Source: Halobellus sp. Atlit-31R (lineage in GTDB: Archaea; Halobacteriota; Halobacteria; Halobacteriales; Haloferacaceae). Taken from it: DNA of 64,000 bases. This document shows, piece after piece, positions 17,020-26,300 of this stretch (positions are counted from its first letter, which is position 1; each line of letters opens with the position of its first letter). The translations under genes were made by a program, and so were the position numbers. The notes beneath the pieces are model-generated. The model was not told the DNA's origin, ran no database searches, and worked only from the letters and a program-made list of their open reading frames with translations. The stretch lies in the NCBI GenBank assembly GCA_003665935.1, contig QPLR01000002.1, positions 248,001 through 312,000 of the forward strand, written 5' to 3'.

Positions 17020-17545
17020 CGCACAGACGGACATCCGTGCGTACACGCTCCGGCTGGAGCTGGTCGACGAGCCGGGCGAACTACTCAGATCGCTTCGCCC
17101 GATCGCCGACAACGGCGGTAATCTCCTGTCGATCTTCCACGAGCGGGGGAACGTCACTCCGCGCGGGCACATCCCCGTGGAGGTCGACGTCGAAGCGACC
17201 CCGGACCGCTTCGAGCGGATCATCGACGGGCTCCGGGACGCCGGCATCAACGTCGTTCAGGCCGGAACCGAGCGGTACAGCGAGGGGCTGACCGTCATTC
17301 TCTCCGGGCACATCATCGACACTGACCTCTCGGACACGCTCTCGCGCATCCAGGCGTCGTCGAGCGCGACCGTGACGGACTTCTCGCTGTCGGCTCCCGA
17401 GGGGACGGCAGACGTCTCGAGTGCGCGGATCGACATCGCTACAGAGCGGGACGCGACCGCGGACGTGCTCGACACGCTGCGGGCCGTCGCCGCCGAGAAG
17501 GATCTCCGACTCGTCGAACCGCTCACTGCGAGCGCGAGCGCCTGA
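17012..17545 (+). CDS. Double ACT-domain amino-acid-binding protein
   Basis: The 177-residue protein has a clear ACT domain at about 9-80 (YTLRLELVDEPGELLRSL, GGNLLSIFHERGN) and a second, weaker ACT-like half at about 90-170. In archaea such proteins are commonly found before homoserine dehydrogenase and are presumed to sense an amino acid; no such enzyme follows here. Its neighbour is the convergent shikimate gene aroD. The Glu-Pro-Gly-Glu loop that normally binds the ligand (DEPGEL) is intact. Confidence 0.85.
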   Translation: MSDAQTDIRAYTLRLELVDEPGELLRSLRPIADNGGNLLSIFHERGNVTPRGHIPVEVDVEATPDRFERIIDGLRDAGINVVQAGTERYSEGLTVILSGHIIDTDLSDTLSRIQASSSATVTDFSLSAPEGTADVSSARIDIATERDATADVLDTLRAVAAEKDLRLVEPLTASASA

Positions 17546-17574
17546 AAAGACCATCAGCCCGCGCGGGGGCGAGC

Positions 17575-17614
17575 CAGTTCGGGAGCACCCGTTCGGATGC
17601 CTCAGTTCGGGAGC
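17575..17614. repeat. 12-bp direct repeat at the aroD 3' end
   Basis: CAGTTCGGGAGC occurs at 17575-17586 and 17603-17614, with a third partial copy CAGTTCGGA at 17617-17625. The right-hand full copy covers the last codons next to the aroD stop (TCA at 17602-17604 on the plus strand). Period 28 bases. Confidence 0.7.
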
Positions 17615-18345
17615 GTCAGTTCGGAGGGAACCGTGACGTCGTCCTCGATGGCTTCGATCCGTTCGAGATTCGTGCCGTCGATCCGCGTCGCTTCGACGAG
17701 TGCGGCCAGTTTCCCCAGCGGGATCTGTCCGGGCGCGTACTCGCTGTCGTCGTCGGGCAGCGGCGCGTACCCGAGCTTCGAGCCGTAGATGTGGCCGACG
17801 ACCCGCGTGTGGCTTCCGATCTCGCCCATCGCGATCCCGGCGGCGTCGTGGCCGGCCTCCGTGGCCTCGTGCAGCGCCGACAGAAGCGTCAGCGTGTCAG
17901 AGAGATCCTCGGGGTAGGTCGCGACCTTCGCGATGTCGCCGTAGCTCGCGCACTGGTCGAAGATCGCCGTGAGGACGTCGTCGTCCGGGGTCGTCTCGAA
18001 GTCGTGGTGGGAGATGATTAGCCGAACGTCGTTCTGGCGGAACTCGTCGAGGATCCACTCTTTCGCGCGCGCCGTTTCCAGCTCGATGTCGACGTACGCG
18101 ACCGCGTCGAACCGTGAGGCCGCAAAGAGCGTGTCCAGCCGGCCGGTGTCTTCGGCCTTCCCGCCGAACCACTGATTGCGGTTCGTCGCGACGATCGGCA
18201 GTTCGCCGTCGTAGGCTTCGAGCTGCTCGATCGGATCCTCGGCCTTGTCCATCCGGAACTCGACGATGTCCGCGGCTCCCCGAGCCGCCGGCTCCCGCGT
18301 GAGGTCGTTTGTCGTCGCGGCGAGGGCGAAGTCGTCGATTTTCAT
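17602..18345 (-). CDS. aroD: 3-dehydroquinate dehydratase, type I
   Basis: AroD, 247 residues, removes water from 3-dehydroquinate in the shikimate pathway through a Schiff base. The catalytic His lies in LIISHHDFETTP (about residue 118) and the Schiff-base Lys in GDIAKVATYPED (about residue 147); the lid residues follow in GIAMGEIGSHTRV. The start at 18345 (MKIDDFALAATT) fits a leaderless message with a TATA-like CTTATAAC centred about 27 bases upstream; longer starts lie within that promoter. Confidence 0.94.
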   Translation of the reverse strand: MKIDDFALAATTNDLTREPAARGAADIVEFRMDKAEDPIEQLEAYDGELPIVATNRNQWFGGKAEDTGRLDTLFAASRFDAVAYVDIELETARAKEWILDEFRQNDVRLIISHHDFETTPDDDVLTAIFDQCASYGDIAKVATYPEDLSDTLTLLSALHEATEAGHDAAGIAMGEIGSHTRVVGHIYGSKLGYAPLPDDDSEYAPGQIPLGKLAALVEATRIDGTNLERIEAIEDDVTVPSELTLPN

Positions 18346-18368
18346 GTCACGGGGTAGCATCCTACTCG

Positions 18369-18375
18369 TTATAAG
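18369..18375 (-). promoter_or_regulatory. aroD TATA box
   Basis: On the minus strand CTTATAA is 24-30 bases upstream of the aroD ATG and is flanked by purine-rich BRE-like bases. It decides the start choice for aroD because the upstream in-frame ATGs would lie in or before the promoter. Confidence 0.6.
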
Positions 18376-18470
18376 TTTGCTCATCAGGCAGAGCAGTCCC
18401 CGACGATTCCGCCGAGAAACCACCCTGGCGGAGCGGTCGAATTTATCTGTCTCTCGGCTCGATTGCGGCT

Positions 18471-19802
18471 ATGACCGACACGGCCGACAGCGATCCGTCA
18501 CCCACCGCCGCCGTCGCCCGTACGGCTGTGCGTGCCGGGATCGACGCAGCGCGCCCCGAGACAGTTCTGTCCGAGCGGCTCTCCGTCGACGGGGACCGGC
18601 TCCGGATCGACGATCGGACGTACGACCTCGGAGCCTTCGAAGAGGTGCTCGTCTTGGGCGGCGGTAACGCCGCCGGCCGCGTGGCCAGCCACCTCGCTGA
18701 CTGCCTCGGCGACCACCTCTCCGGCGGTATCGTCGTCACGGACGACCCCGCTCCCGCCGGAGCGATCGACACCGTCGTCGGCACGCACCCGATCCCGAGC
18801 GGGGCCAACGTCGACGGCGCCCGTCGCGTGCTCGAACGGGCTCGCGAGGCCGGTGAAGAGACACTCGCGCTCGTCGCCGTGACGGGCGGCGGCAGCGCCC
18901 TCCTCTCGGCACCCGTCGACGGCGTCCCGCTCGAAGATCTCCGGACGCTCACCGAGGGACTTCTCCGATCGGGCGCGCCGATCGACCGGATCAACGAGGT
19001 TCGGAAGCACGTCTCGGCGTCGAAAGGTGGGCAGTTGGCTCGCGCGCTCGCGCCGGCGACGACCGTCGGTCTCCTCTTCAGCGACGTAAGTTCCGACGAC
19101 CCCGCTGTCGTCGCTAGCGGGCCACTATCGCCGGATCCGACCACCTACGCCGACGCGCTCGCTGCGCTCTCGGAGTACGACGTCGACACACCGGCGTCGG
19201 TCCACCGCCACCTGCAGCGCGGTGCGGCAGGCGAGATTCCGGACACTCCCGAAGCCGGCGACCCCGCCTTCGCGAACACCGCCGTCCACGTCGTCGCGGA
19301 CAACTTCACCGCCCTCGCGGCCGCGCGAGACGTCTGTCGTGAGGCGGGGTTCGAGACGGTCGTTCTCTCCACGTCGATCCGCGGCGAGGCCCGCGAGGCC
19401 GCGAAGACCCACGTCGCTGTCGCAGAGGAGATTCGGCGGACGGCGAATCCGACGGCCGCGCCGGCGGCGATCCTCTCCGGCGGCGAGACGACCGTCACGG
19501 TCGCGGGCGACGGCAGTGGCGGCCCGAATCAGGAGTTCGCGCTCAGCGCCGCGATCGAACTCGCCGGTGCCGCCGTCGACGAGGCGGTCCTCTGTGCGGT
19601 CGACACCGACGGAATCGACGGACCGACCGACGCGGCCGGTGCGGTCGTCGACGCCGAGACCGTCGACGATGTCCAGCGCGCGCGCTCGCGACTGGCCGAC
19701 AACGACGTCTTCGACTACCTCGACGAGCGCGGGGCGCTCGTGCAGACCGGACAGACGGGGACGAACGTCAACGACCTCCGCGTCCTCCTCGTCCCAGAGT
19801 GA
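18471..19802 (+). CDS. Glycerate kinase (DUF4147/MOFRL, GckA-type)
   Basis: The protein has 443 residues and the two-domain architecture of the MOFRL-type glycerate 2-kinases: an N-terminal DUF4147 domain (VLVLGGGNAAGRVA, VAVTGGGSALLSAPVDGV, INEVRKHVSASKGGQLA) and a C-terminal MOFRL domain (GGETTVTVAGDGSGGPNQEFALS, DTDGIDGPTDAAGA). It phosphorylates D-glycerate, most probably to 2-phosphoglycerate. The convergent neighbour is a glyoxylate/hydroxypyruvate reductase-like dehydrogenase, the preceding step. TATA-like GAATTTATC is about 30 bases upstream. Confidence 0.88.
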   Translation: MTDTADSDPSPTAAVARTAVRAGIDAARPETVLSERLSVDGDRLRIDDRTYDLGAFEEVLVLGGGNAAGRVASHLADCLGDHLSGGIVVTDDPAPAGAIDTVVGTHPIPSGANVDGARRVLERAREAGEETLALVAVTGGGSALLSAPVDGVPLEDLRTLTEGLLRSGAPIDRINEVRKHVSASKGGQLARALAPATTVGLLFSDVSSDDPAVVASGPLSPDPTTYADALAALSEYDVDTPASVHRHLQRGAAGEIPDTPEAGDPAFANTAVHVVADNFTALAAARDVCREAGFETVVLSTSIRGEAREAAKTHVAVAEEIRRTANPTAAPAAILSGGETTVTVAGDGSGGPNQEFALSAAIELAGAAVDEAVLCAVDTDGIDGPTDAAGAVVDAETVDDVQRARSRLADNDVFDYLDERGALVQTGQTGTNVNDLRVLLVPE

Positions 19803-19867
19803 GGCCAACGACTGGCCGAGGGCGAGGATCGACGGCTGTACGAGAGCGTGAGGCCGACGACCGGCCG
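19799..19867. repeat. 20-bp direct repeat across the glycerate kinase stop codon
   Basis: GTGAGGCC[A/G]ACGAC[T/C]GGCCG occurs at 19799-19818 and 19848-19867 with two differences; the left copy contains the TGA of the kinase gene. Period 49 bases, not a multiple of three. Confidence 0.8.
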
Positions 19868-19881
19868 GAACCGTCTGTCGA

Positions 19882-20892
19882 CTATTCGAGTCCGGCGTCG
19901 CCGAGCGCCGAGTTCGGGAGCTCCTCGCCCTCGATTCCGGCCTCGACGTTCGCCGCGGCCATCTCGGCGATCCGGCTGCGCGTCGCGACGCTCGAACTGC
20001 CGATGTGGGGTACCACGACCAGCTTCTCGGGTGCGTGTCGCATCAGCTGGTGGTCGGCCGGGAGCGGCTCGGGGTCGGTGACGTCGAGGCCGGCGCGAGC
20101 GATCCACTCCTCTTCGAGTGCGGTGTCGAGCGCGTCGGTGTCGACGACCTCGCCGCGGGCCGTGTTGACGAGGATCGCGTCCTCGGACATCTGCTGGAGC
20201 TCCGCCTCGCCGATGAGGCCCTCGGTCTCCTCGACGAGCGGGACGTGCAGCGAGACGAAGTCGCTCTCGGCGAGCAGCTCGTCGAGTTCGACGTACGTCG
20301 CCTCGACGCCGAGCTCTTCGAGTTCGGCCTCTCGCTCGGGCTTGCGCTGTCGCCCGGTGTACAGCACGTCCATTCCGAATCCGGCCCCGCGCCGGGCGGT
20401 GGCCGTCCCGATGCTGCCCAGGCCGACGATGCCGAGCGTCGCGTCGTGGACGTCCGCGCCCATCATCAGCGTCGGTCCCCAGGTCTCCCACTCGCCCGCT
20501 TCGACGTACTCGTGAGCCTCGACCGTCCGCCGCGCGCAGGCCATCAGGAGCGTCCACGCGAGGTCGGCGGTCGTCTCCGTCAGAACGCCCGGCGTGTGCC
20601 CGACGGCGATGTCCCGTTCGGCGGCCGCCTCCAGATCCACGTGGTCGTAGCCGACCGAGAACGTACTGACGACCGAGAGGTCGGGCGAGGCGTCCAGCAC
20701 GTCGGCGTCGACCTCGTCGGAGAGCATACAGAGGAGCCCGTCGGCGTCGAGTTCGCGGAGCCTCGACTCGACGTGGGACTTCTCCGGCGGGAGCTTCTCG
20801 TCCCAGACGACGACGTCGTACTGTTCGCGGAGTTGCTCGACGCCCGCGTCGGGGATCTCGCGAGTCACGTAGACGGTGGGTGTCTCTGCCAT
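19882..20892 (-). CDS. D-2-hydroxyacid dehydrogenase (glyoxylate/hydroxypyruvate reductase-like)
   Basis: The 336-residue enzyme belongs to the NAD(P)-dependent D-isomer hydroxyacid dehydrogenases. The nucleotide fold LGIVGLGSIGTATA is at about 150; the catalytic triad is visible as Arg in NTARGEVVD, Glu in DVTDPEPLP and His in VPHIGSSS. GRQRKPEREAE after the fold carries basic residues that would accept NADPH. The start at 20892 (MAETPTVYVTRE) was chosen because upstream residues do not resemble the family. Next to glycerate kinase, it probably makes glycerate. Confidence 0.9.
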   Translation of the reverse strand: MAETPTVYVTREIPDAGVEQLREQYDVVVWDEKLPPEKSHVESRLRELDADGLLCMLSDEVDADVLDASPDLSVVSTFSVGYDHVDLEAAAERDIAVGHTPGVLTETTADLAWTLLMACARRTVEAHEYVEAGEWETWGPTLMMGADVHDATLGIVGLGSIGTATARRGAGFGMDVLYTGRQRKPEREAELEELGVEATYVELDELLAESDFVSLHVPLVEETEGLIGEAELQQMSEDAILVNTARGEVVDTDALDTALEEEWIARAGLDVTDPEPLPADHQLMRHAPEKLVVVPHIGSSSVATRSRIAEMAAANVEAGIEGEELPNSALGDAGLE

Positions 20893-21035
20893 CGTCGGCG
20901 ACTCTCCCGCGTGAGATGAAATTTCTTTGGAGTTCGTGCCGTCGATGCGCCGCGGTTCGCTCACTTCCCGTCGACTCGTCGCCCGTTCCGAGAGCCGCCT
21001 ACGATCGGTCCGATGACAAAAGGCATTTAGCCCTC

Positions 21036-21053
21036 GTAATTAGATGTAATTAC
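21036..21053. promoter_or_regulatory. 18-bp AT-rich palindrome, operator candidate
   Basis: Perfect arms GTAATTA and TAATTAC with spacer GATG lie three bases before the start codon at 21057, downstream of a TATA-like GGCATTTAGCC (21022-21032). A protein bound here would cover the transcription start. In this G+C-rich genome a 14-base A+T-rich palindrome is very unlikely by chance. Confidence 0.75.
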
Positions 21054-21056
21054 ACG

Positions 21057-22028
21057 ATGTCAGACGCGTTCCCCGACTACCTCGACGTGGATTACACCGA
21101 CGGCGAAGGCGAGACGCCCGCGGACTATCCGACGATCCAGGACAAAATCGAGAAGGCGATCGAGGTCACCAAACGCGGCCTCGAACAGTACGAGACGCCC
21201 GCCGTGATGTGGACCGGCGGCAAGGACTCGACGCTCACGCTGTACTTCATCAAGGAAGTCGCCGAGAAGTACGACCTCGAGACGCCGCCGGCGGTCTTCA
21301 TCGACCACTTCCAGCACTTCGACGAGATCCACGACTTCGTCGACCACTGGGCCGACGAGTGGGACCTCGACGTCGTCTACGCCCGCAACGAGGACGTCGG
21401 CGCCTACGTCGAAGAGCACGGCCTCGAACCCGGCGACGACATCCCGGTCGCGGAGCTCTCGGAGCACAATCAGCACCACGTCCGCAACCTCCTCGAGTAC
21501 GAGGACGACACCTTCCCGTTCCTGCTCGACACCTACGTCGGCAACCACCTCCTGAAGACGGTGGCGCTGAACGACGCGCTCGAGGAGTACGACGTCGACG
21601 GCGTCATCTCCGGCGTTCGCTGGGACGAACAGGAGGCCCGCGCCGACGAGACGTTCTTCTCGCCGCGCCACGACCCCGACATCTACCCGCCCCACGACCG
21701 CATTCAACCCATCCTCCAGTTCGACGAGGCGTCCGTCTGGGAGGCGTTCTGGAACTTCGTCGTCCCGGACACCGTCGAGGGCTACCCCGACGAGGGCTAC
21801 GTCCCCGAGAGCGCCGAGGACCTCCCGAACGGCCTGACTATGGGCGACATCCCGGTCTCGCCGAAGTACTTCGCCGGCTTCCGCTCGCTCGGCAGCGAAG
21901 TCTCGACTGACAAGACGACCGAGGAACCGGCGTGGCTCCAGGATATGGAGAACACCACCGAGCGCGCGGGTCGCGCCCAGGACAAAGAGGACCTGATGGA
22001 GCGACTCCGCGACCTCGGCTACATGTAA
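21057..22028 (+). CDS. PAPS reductase / sulfate adenylyltransferase subunit-2-like protein
   Basis: A PP-loop ATP pyrophosphatase of 323 residues of the CysH/CysD family. The PP-loop MWTGGKDSTLTLYFIKEV (about residue 49) and the downstream VISGVRWDEQEARADETFFSPRHDPDIYPPHDRIQPILQF-type region (given here only as landmarks: VISGVRWDEQEAR and RIQPILQFD) match CysH-like proteins that use APS/PAPS or adenylate a sulfur donor. No C-terminal Cys pair for thioredoxin-dependent reduction is seen, so it is closer to CysD or to tRNA/sulfur-carrier PP-loop enzymes. A palindromic operator candidate lies directly upstream. Confidence 0.8.
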   Translation: MSDAFPDYLDVDYTDGEGETPADYPTIQDKIEKAIEVTKRGLEQYETPAVMWTGGKDSTLTLYFIKEVAEKYDLETPPAVFIDHFQHFDEIHDFVDHWADEWDLDVVYARNEDVGAYVEEHGLEPGDDIPVAELSEHNQHHVRNLLEYEDDTFPFLLDTYVGNHLLKTVALNDALEEYDVDGVISGVRWDEQEARADETFFSPRHDPDIYPPHDRIQPILQFDEASVWEAFWNFVVPDTVEGYPDEGYVPESAEDLPNGLTMGDIPVSPKYFAGFRSLGSEVSTDKTTEEPAWLQDMENTTERAGRAQDKEDLMERLRDLGYM

Positions 22029-22034
22029 GTCCGC

Positions 22035-22260
22035 CGCGGCCGATCTCTCGCACCGTTCCCGCGCGACCCTCGACTCGAGCCAGATCGAACGCGTGGCTCG
22101 ATTCGAGCGCCGGGACGACCTCCTCCTCGGCGAGTTCGCGGAAGGCGGCCTTCGCGGTCTCGTCGTCGCGGAAGGCGCAGAAGAGCCCCACCGCGTTGCT
22201 GATCTCGTGTGCGCCGCCGTACAGCGGAGCCTCGCGCTTGAAGTAGAGCCCGGTCCGGGT
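22035..22260 (-). pseudogene. Coding-like remnant without start or stop
   Basis: On the minus strand the frame LYFKREAPLYGGAHEISNAV ... FRDDETAKAAFRELAEEEVV has strongly G/C-ending third positions and acidic composition, unlike the surrounding intergenic sequence. There is no ATG, GTG or TTG in frame before it and the frame runs without a stop into the antisense of the previous gene. I read it as the decayed middle of a gene, lying in the 292-base gap before the PfkB kinase. The alternative is a real gene damaged by a frameshift or a chance frame. Confidence 0.4.
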
Positions 22261-22320
22261 ACGACAGGCCGAGCGGATCCGACCGAGCGTTTTTGTGGGG
22301 GGCGAGCCTTTCGCCGGAGG

Positions 22321-23184
22321 ATGTCTCGTGTCATTTGTGCCGGGCACCTGAACTGGGACGTGACTCTCCGCGTCGACGCCCTCCCGGATCCCGACGGCGA
22401 GGTGACGGTCGACGACCGACGGTGTGGCGGCGGCGGCAGCGCCGCGAACGTGGCCAACGGCCTCGCCGACCTTGATGTCGACTCGGCGCTCCTCGGCAGC
22501 GTCGGCGACGACGAACACGGACGGACGGCCCGGGCGGAGCTGGCAGACAACGGTGTCGACGTCGACCACGTGGTGAAAAGCGAGGAGCGGGCGACCTCGA
22601 CGAAGTACATCGTCGTCGAGCCGTCGGGCGAGGTGATGGTCCTGGGCTGTCCCGGTGCCAACGAGATTTTCACGGCCGCGGATCTCCCGCAGGAGGCGCT
22701 GACCGCGGCCGACCATCTCCACATGACGAGCCAGCGACCGGAGACGGCGGCTCGGCTGGCCGAGCGGGCCCGAGCGCAGGGCGTCCCGGTCAGTTTCGAC
22801 CCCGGCCGCCGGATCGACGACCGGGCGTACGGCGCGGCGCTCACCTCCGTCGACTACCTCTTCTTGAACGACCGCGAGGCCGCGCTCGCGCTCGACGCCT
22901 TCGACCTCACCGAGCAGACGCTCGTTCTCAAGCACGGACCCGAGGGCGCAGAGATCAGAGACGGCGACCGGCGGGCCGCGCATCCGGGCTATCCGATCGA
23001 CGTCGTCGACACGACGGGCGCGGGCGACGCCTTCGCTGCAGGATTCATCGCGGCGCGCGTCGACGGAGCGGACGACCAGCGCGCACTCGCCGTCGCGAAC
23101 GCCTGCGGGGCGCTCGCCTCGAAAGCCCCCGGTGCGCGGACGTCGCTCGCGTGGGACGACGTGCGCGCGTTCCTCGGCGAGTGA
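22321..23184 (+). CDS. PfkB-family sugar/nucleoside kinase
   Basis: A ribokinase-fold kinase of 287 residues. The N-terminal substrate region GHLNWDVTLRVDALPDPDGE and the GGGGSAANVANGLADL glycine motif, plus the C-terminal PfkB signature DTTGAGDAFAAGF (catalytic Asp in GAGD, about residue 227), are intact. Substrate could be a sugar, fructose-phosphate or a nucleoside; haloarchaeal relatives are annotated variously. The ATG at 22321 was chosen over an upstream in-frame ATG because GAGCGTTTTTGTG (22285-22297) serves as the TATA region. Confidence 0.88.
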   Translation: MSRVICAGHLNWDVTLRVDALPDPDGEVTVDDRRCGGGGSAANVANGLADLDVDSALLGSVGDDEHGRTARAELADNGVDVDHVVKSEERATSTKYIVVEPSGEVMVLGCPGANEIFTAADLPQEALTAADHLHMTSQRPETAARLAERARAQGVPVSFDPGRRIDDRAYGAALTSVDYLFLNDREAALALDAFDLTEQTLVLKHGPEGAEIRDGDRRAAHPGYPIDVVDTTGAGDAFAAGFIAARVDGADDQRALAVANACGALASKAPGARTSLAWDDVRAFLGE

Positions 23185-23212
23185 GGGTCTGCCACCGGCC
23201 ACAAGATACCAA

Positions 23213-23232
23213 TACAGTCACTGCATACTGTA
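23213..23232. promoter_or_regulatory. Inverted repeat downstream of the PfkB kinase gene
   Basis: TACAGT and ACTGTA arms flank an 8-base spacer in the 202-base gap before the large regulator gene. It is 29 bases after the kinase stop and about 155 bases before the regulator start, so it could be either a distal operator or part of a 3' end. Evidence is only symmetry. Confidence 0.3.
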
Positions 23233-23386
23233 CACAACTATGACATCTCGGGGGGCTGTGGCTGCTGTGGAGAACCGTTCGTTATCGCGTCGCTGCCGTC
23301 GCTTTTCGGCTTCCACTGCGACCCTGCTCCCGTCCGGCTCGCGCTCGACGACACGAACCGAACGGCTCTTGGGATAGGACGCATCG

Positions 23387-26300
23387 ATGACGGCCCTGCC
23401 CACTCCGAGAGTCGCCCTACTCGACCGTAGCGAGCCAGCCTGGGCGGCGGTTCGGACGGCGTTCGAGGACGTGCTCGGCGGCGACGGCGTGTCCACGAGG
23501 CGCTGGACCGCGGTCCAACAGTGGGACGGCGTCGTCGCAGCGGTCTGTTCTGGCGCGGCGTTTCTGCGGCAGCACGACCGCATCCGCGCCGACGTGCCGG
23601 CGGAGACTCCGCTCTTCGTGGTCGACCTCGAAGCCGACGCCCAGGTCGCCGGCGTCGCACACACCGTCCCGAACACGTTCCACGTCGACACGGACCGCTC
23701 GGACCGAGAGCTGCGAGCGCTCCTCGAAGCGTACTTCCACGGCGGCGACGGGACCGCCCCCGCTGCGGGCGTCGCCGACGATACACCAGCGGTTGAAGAC
23801 CTCTACGCCAGCGCCTTCGCCGAGGTCGGCGATCCGATCGTCGTCGCAAACGACGAAACCGACGTCGTGACCGCAGTCAACGACGCTGCCGTCGATCTGA
23901 CCGGTCGGTCGCGGGGGTCGCTCCTCGGCTCGCACCAGCGCGAACTCTATCCGCCGTCGAAGGCGGCCCAGTACGCCGCTGTCGTCAACCGGGCGGCAGA
24001 GCAGGACGGTCGCGCGAACGAGATCCGCGATGACGCCCGTGCCGAGAGCGAGATCCGCGATGACGCCCGCGCCGAGAACGAGATCCGCGATGACGTCCGC
24101 GCCGAACTCGTCGAAATCCGGACTGCCGACGGTGAACTCGTGCCCGTCGACGTCAGCACCTCGTTCGTCACGGTCGAGGGGACCCCACACCGCGTCAGCG
24201 TATTCCGGGACGCGACGGACCGCCTCGACCGCTTAGAGCAGACACGCCGCCAGGCGGCGGCGATGGACGTCTCGCTGACGGGTATCGCGATCACCGACGC
24301 GTCGGGCGAGTACGTGTATATGAACGAGGCGCACGCGGCGATCCTCGGATACGAGGCCGAGGAGCTCCTCGGCGGATCCTGGGAGCAGATCTACGACGCC
24401 GACTGGGCCGAGTACGTTCGGACGACCGCGTTCCCGACGCTCGAAGCCGACGGCGTCTGGAAGGGCGAACTGGTCGGGCGGCGGCGCGATGGCTCGTCTG
24501 CGCCGCAGTTGGTCAATCTCACGTCGCTCCCCGACGGCGGGGTCGTCTGCGTCAACCAGGACATCAGCGACCAGAAACGGACGGAGGGTCGGCTGCGGGC
24601 GATCCGCGAGCGCGTCGAAGCGTTGATGCTCGCCGAGGGTCGGGACGCTCTGGTCGACGAACTCATCGGGGCGACGACCGACGTGGTCGACCGGCCGCTC
24701 GTGAGCTACTGGACGTACGACGCCGACCGCGAGCGACTGACGCCGCTTTCGACCTCGCGAGCCGCTGCAGAGCGGTTAGCGTCGCCACCGACGTTCGACC
24801 GCGACGGCGGGCCGCTGTGGGACGCTTTCGAGGCGGGCGAACTCCGCTATCTCCCCGAGGAGACCGAGCTCACGCGCAGCGACGGCGACGAGATCCCGCT
24901 GCGGTCCGCAGTCGTGCTCCCGATCGGACGCCACGGCGTCCTCCGCGTGTCGTCGACGGCAGTCGACGATTTCAGCCGGACCGATCTCGAACTGCTCCGG
25001 ATTCTCGGGACGCACGCCGACACGGCGTTTACGCTCTTGGACCGCGAGAACGCGCTCAGAGACGCCCGCGACCGGATCGACGCCGAGCGACAGCAGCTCA
25101 GAGAGGTCGTCGACCACATCCCGCAGCTGGTCTTCGCAAAGACGCGGGACGGGGAGTTCGTTCTCGTGAACGAGGCCGTAGCTGAGGCGTACGGGACGAC
25201 CGTCGACGAACTCGAAGGGCAGACCGACGCCGCCTTCGCCCGCAACGACGCCGAAGTCGAGGCGTTCCGCGAGGACGATCTGGCCGTCCTCGAAGCCGGC
25301 GAGCCGGTCCACAGGCCGGAGGAGACGCTGACCGACGCGGCCGGAAACGAGCGCATCCTCAACACGTGGAAAGTGCCGTTCACACCGGCTGGATCCGACG
25401 AACAGGCCGTCCTCGGTGTCGCGACGGACATCACAGATTACAAGGAGGCCGAACTGGCGCTACGTCGGCAGCAGAAGCTGACGGAGCTGAACCGGATCGG
25501 ACGGTCCCTGCTGACGGCCGAAACCACCGACGAGGTGTACGCGACGGCGGTCGATCCGACGGTGCGAGCGCTGTCGGCGACGGCGGTCTCGGTATACGAT
25601 TTCGACGCCGAGGCGGGCGTCCTCGAACGCACCGCGTCGGCGGGCGAGACGACCGTCACCGAGTCGATCACGCCGCGTGAGGCCGCGCTCTGGAACGCGT
25701 TCAGCCAACAGGAGACGCGGACCCTCGAGGCGAGCGAGCACGCCGCAGCGGACGAGGCGCTGGTACTCGTTCCGCTCGACGACTTCGGCCTGCTCGTCGT
25801 CGCCGCCGACAGCGGGGACGTGGACCTGACGTTCGTCGAGACTGCCGCGCGGATTCTTACGGCGGCGCTGCAGCGGACGGTCCACGTGACACAGGTGTCG
25901 GAGCTGGACCAGAACCTGACTCGAACGCGTGCGGAGCTCCGGGAACGGGACCAACTCGCGACGGCGTTCCGGACGGCGCAGCGACGGATCCGGCAGGCGA
26001 CCACCGGATCCAGAGTACACGAGGCGCTCGTCGCGTTCGCGACGACCGTCTGGGACGACGCGTGGGTCGGGAAGTGGCACGCCCGCGACGACCACATCAC
26101 GCCCGTCTGTGAGGCGACTGCCGGGGGACCTGCGACCGCACACGGCGACACCGACGCAGCCTCCGCTGTCACGTCGCCACCGCTGACGGCCGCCGCCACG
26201 AACGAGGCAGTCTCAGTCGCGAACACGCTCACCGACGACAGATACGACCACTGGTCGGGTCGGCTGCTCAACTTCGGCTACCAGTCGTCTATCGCGGTGC

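Noticed and set aside
21060-23202. Long minus-strand frames antisense to the PAPS-reductase-like and PfkB genes
   Set aside because: Composition is basic and Ser/Arg-rich and motifs are found only on the plus strand; only the short stretch near 22035-22260 looks coding and is reported as a remnant.
24017-24106. Regular repeats considered as CRISPR
   Set aside because: Units are contiguous without spacers and lie in frame within a PAS domain.
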